A DNA stretch of 5,272 nucleotides from the NCBI GenBank assembly GCA_030145035.1, contig JAQYWL010000429.1, positions 1-5,272 on the forward strand, given 5' to 3'. Source of the DNA: Desulfobacteria bacterium. GTDB lineage: Bacteria; Desulfobacterota; Desulfobacteria; Desulfobacterales; C00003060. This document shows, in pieces, positions 5,230 through 5,272 of the stretch. Position numbers and translations under genes: made by a program. The notes under the pieces were generated by a model, which had not been told where the DNA came from, did not search any database, and saw only the letters and a list, made by a program, of their open reading frames with translations. Position 1 is the stretch's first letter. Each line of letters starts with the position of its first letter.

Positions 5230-5272
5230 CATTGACCCCGACGCCTGCAACCAGTACGATGTCATTCTTGCC

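Noticed and set aside
5171..5272. Minus-strand open frame of 33 codons entering from the right edge
   Set aside because: It is low-complexity (Gly/Val/Asn-rich), overlaps a hairpin and the candidate operator region, and resembles intergenic repeat sequence more than a protein tail; more sequence to the right would decide.

Overview
The window is bacterial and mosaic. It has four layers: the end of a resident two-gene cluster (metallophosphoesterase and c-type cytochrome), a long gene-less stretch, one complete IS4-family insertion sequence, and a minus-strand toxin-antitoxin module. A repeat-rich intergenic block lies between the IS and the toxin-antitoxin genes. The exported haem protein with a CXXCH site points to a Gram-negative, respiring organism. 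The sequence alone does not fix the phylum; Desulfobacterota, Planctomycetota or a similar environmental lineage are guesses only.

Layout. 1-924 (+): 3' part of a calcineurin-like metallophosphoesterase, open at the left edge. 949-1362 (+): small exported monohaem cytochrome c related in its C-terminal half to the SoxA/TsdA type, 24 nt downstream and probably co-transcribed. 1388-1450: two consecutive hairpins closing that unit. 1451-2289: no convincing gene; it holds one good terminator-like hairpin (1823-1854) with no recognisable gene in front of it. 2290-3616: intact IS4-family element with 34-bp imperfect terminal inverted repeats (29/34 identical) and a full-length transposase carrying the D, D and Y-R-E-K signature. 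3617-4270: gene-less, with 19-bp A/T-rich tandem repeats, a perfect 9-bp hairpin, a mosaic of two alternating short modules (GCCTGCCCYGT and GTACYGGGGT), and a set of mutually exclusive inverted repeats. 4271-5069 (-): DUF3368/PIN-like toxin followed by an RHH-UPF0175 antitoxin, overlapping by 32 nt. Their promoter (5104-5132) reads leftward and is surrounded by repeated CTTGTCAAG palindromes. 5190-5272: no supported gene.

How the parts work together. The phosphoesterase and cytochrome look like resident functions, but their common purpose cannot be read from this fragment. The IS and the toxin-antitoxin module are accessory. The toxin gene comes first and the antitoxin ribosome-binding site lies inside the toxin coding sequence, so the two are probably translationally coupled. 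The repeat mosaic at 3855-4049 is the structure least explained by known feature types.
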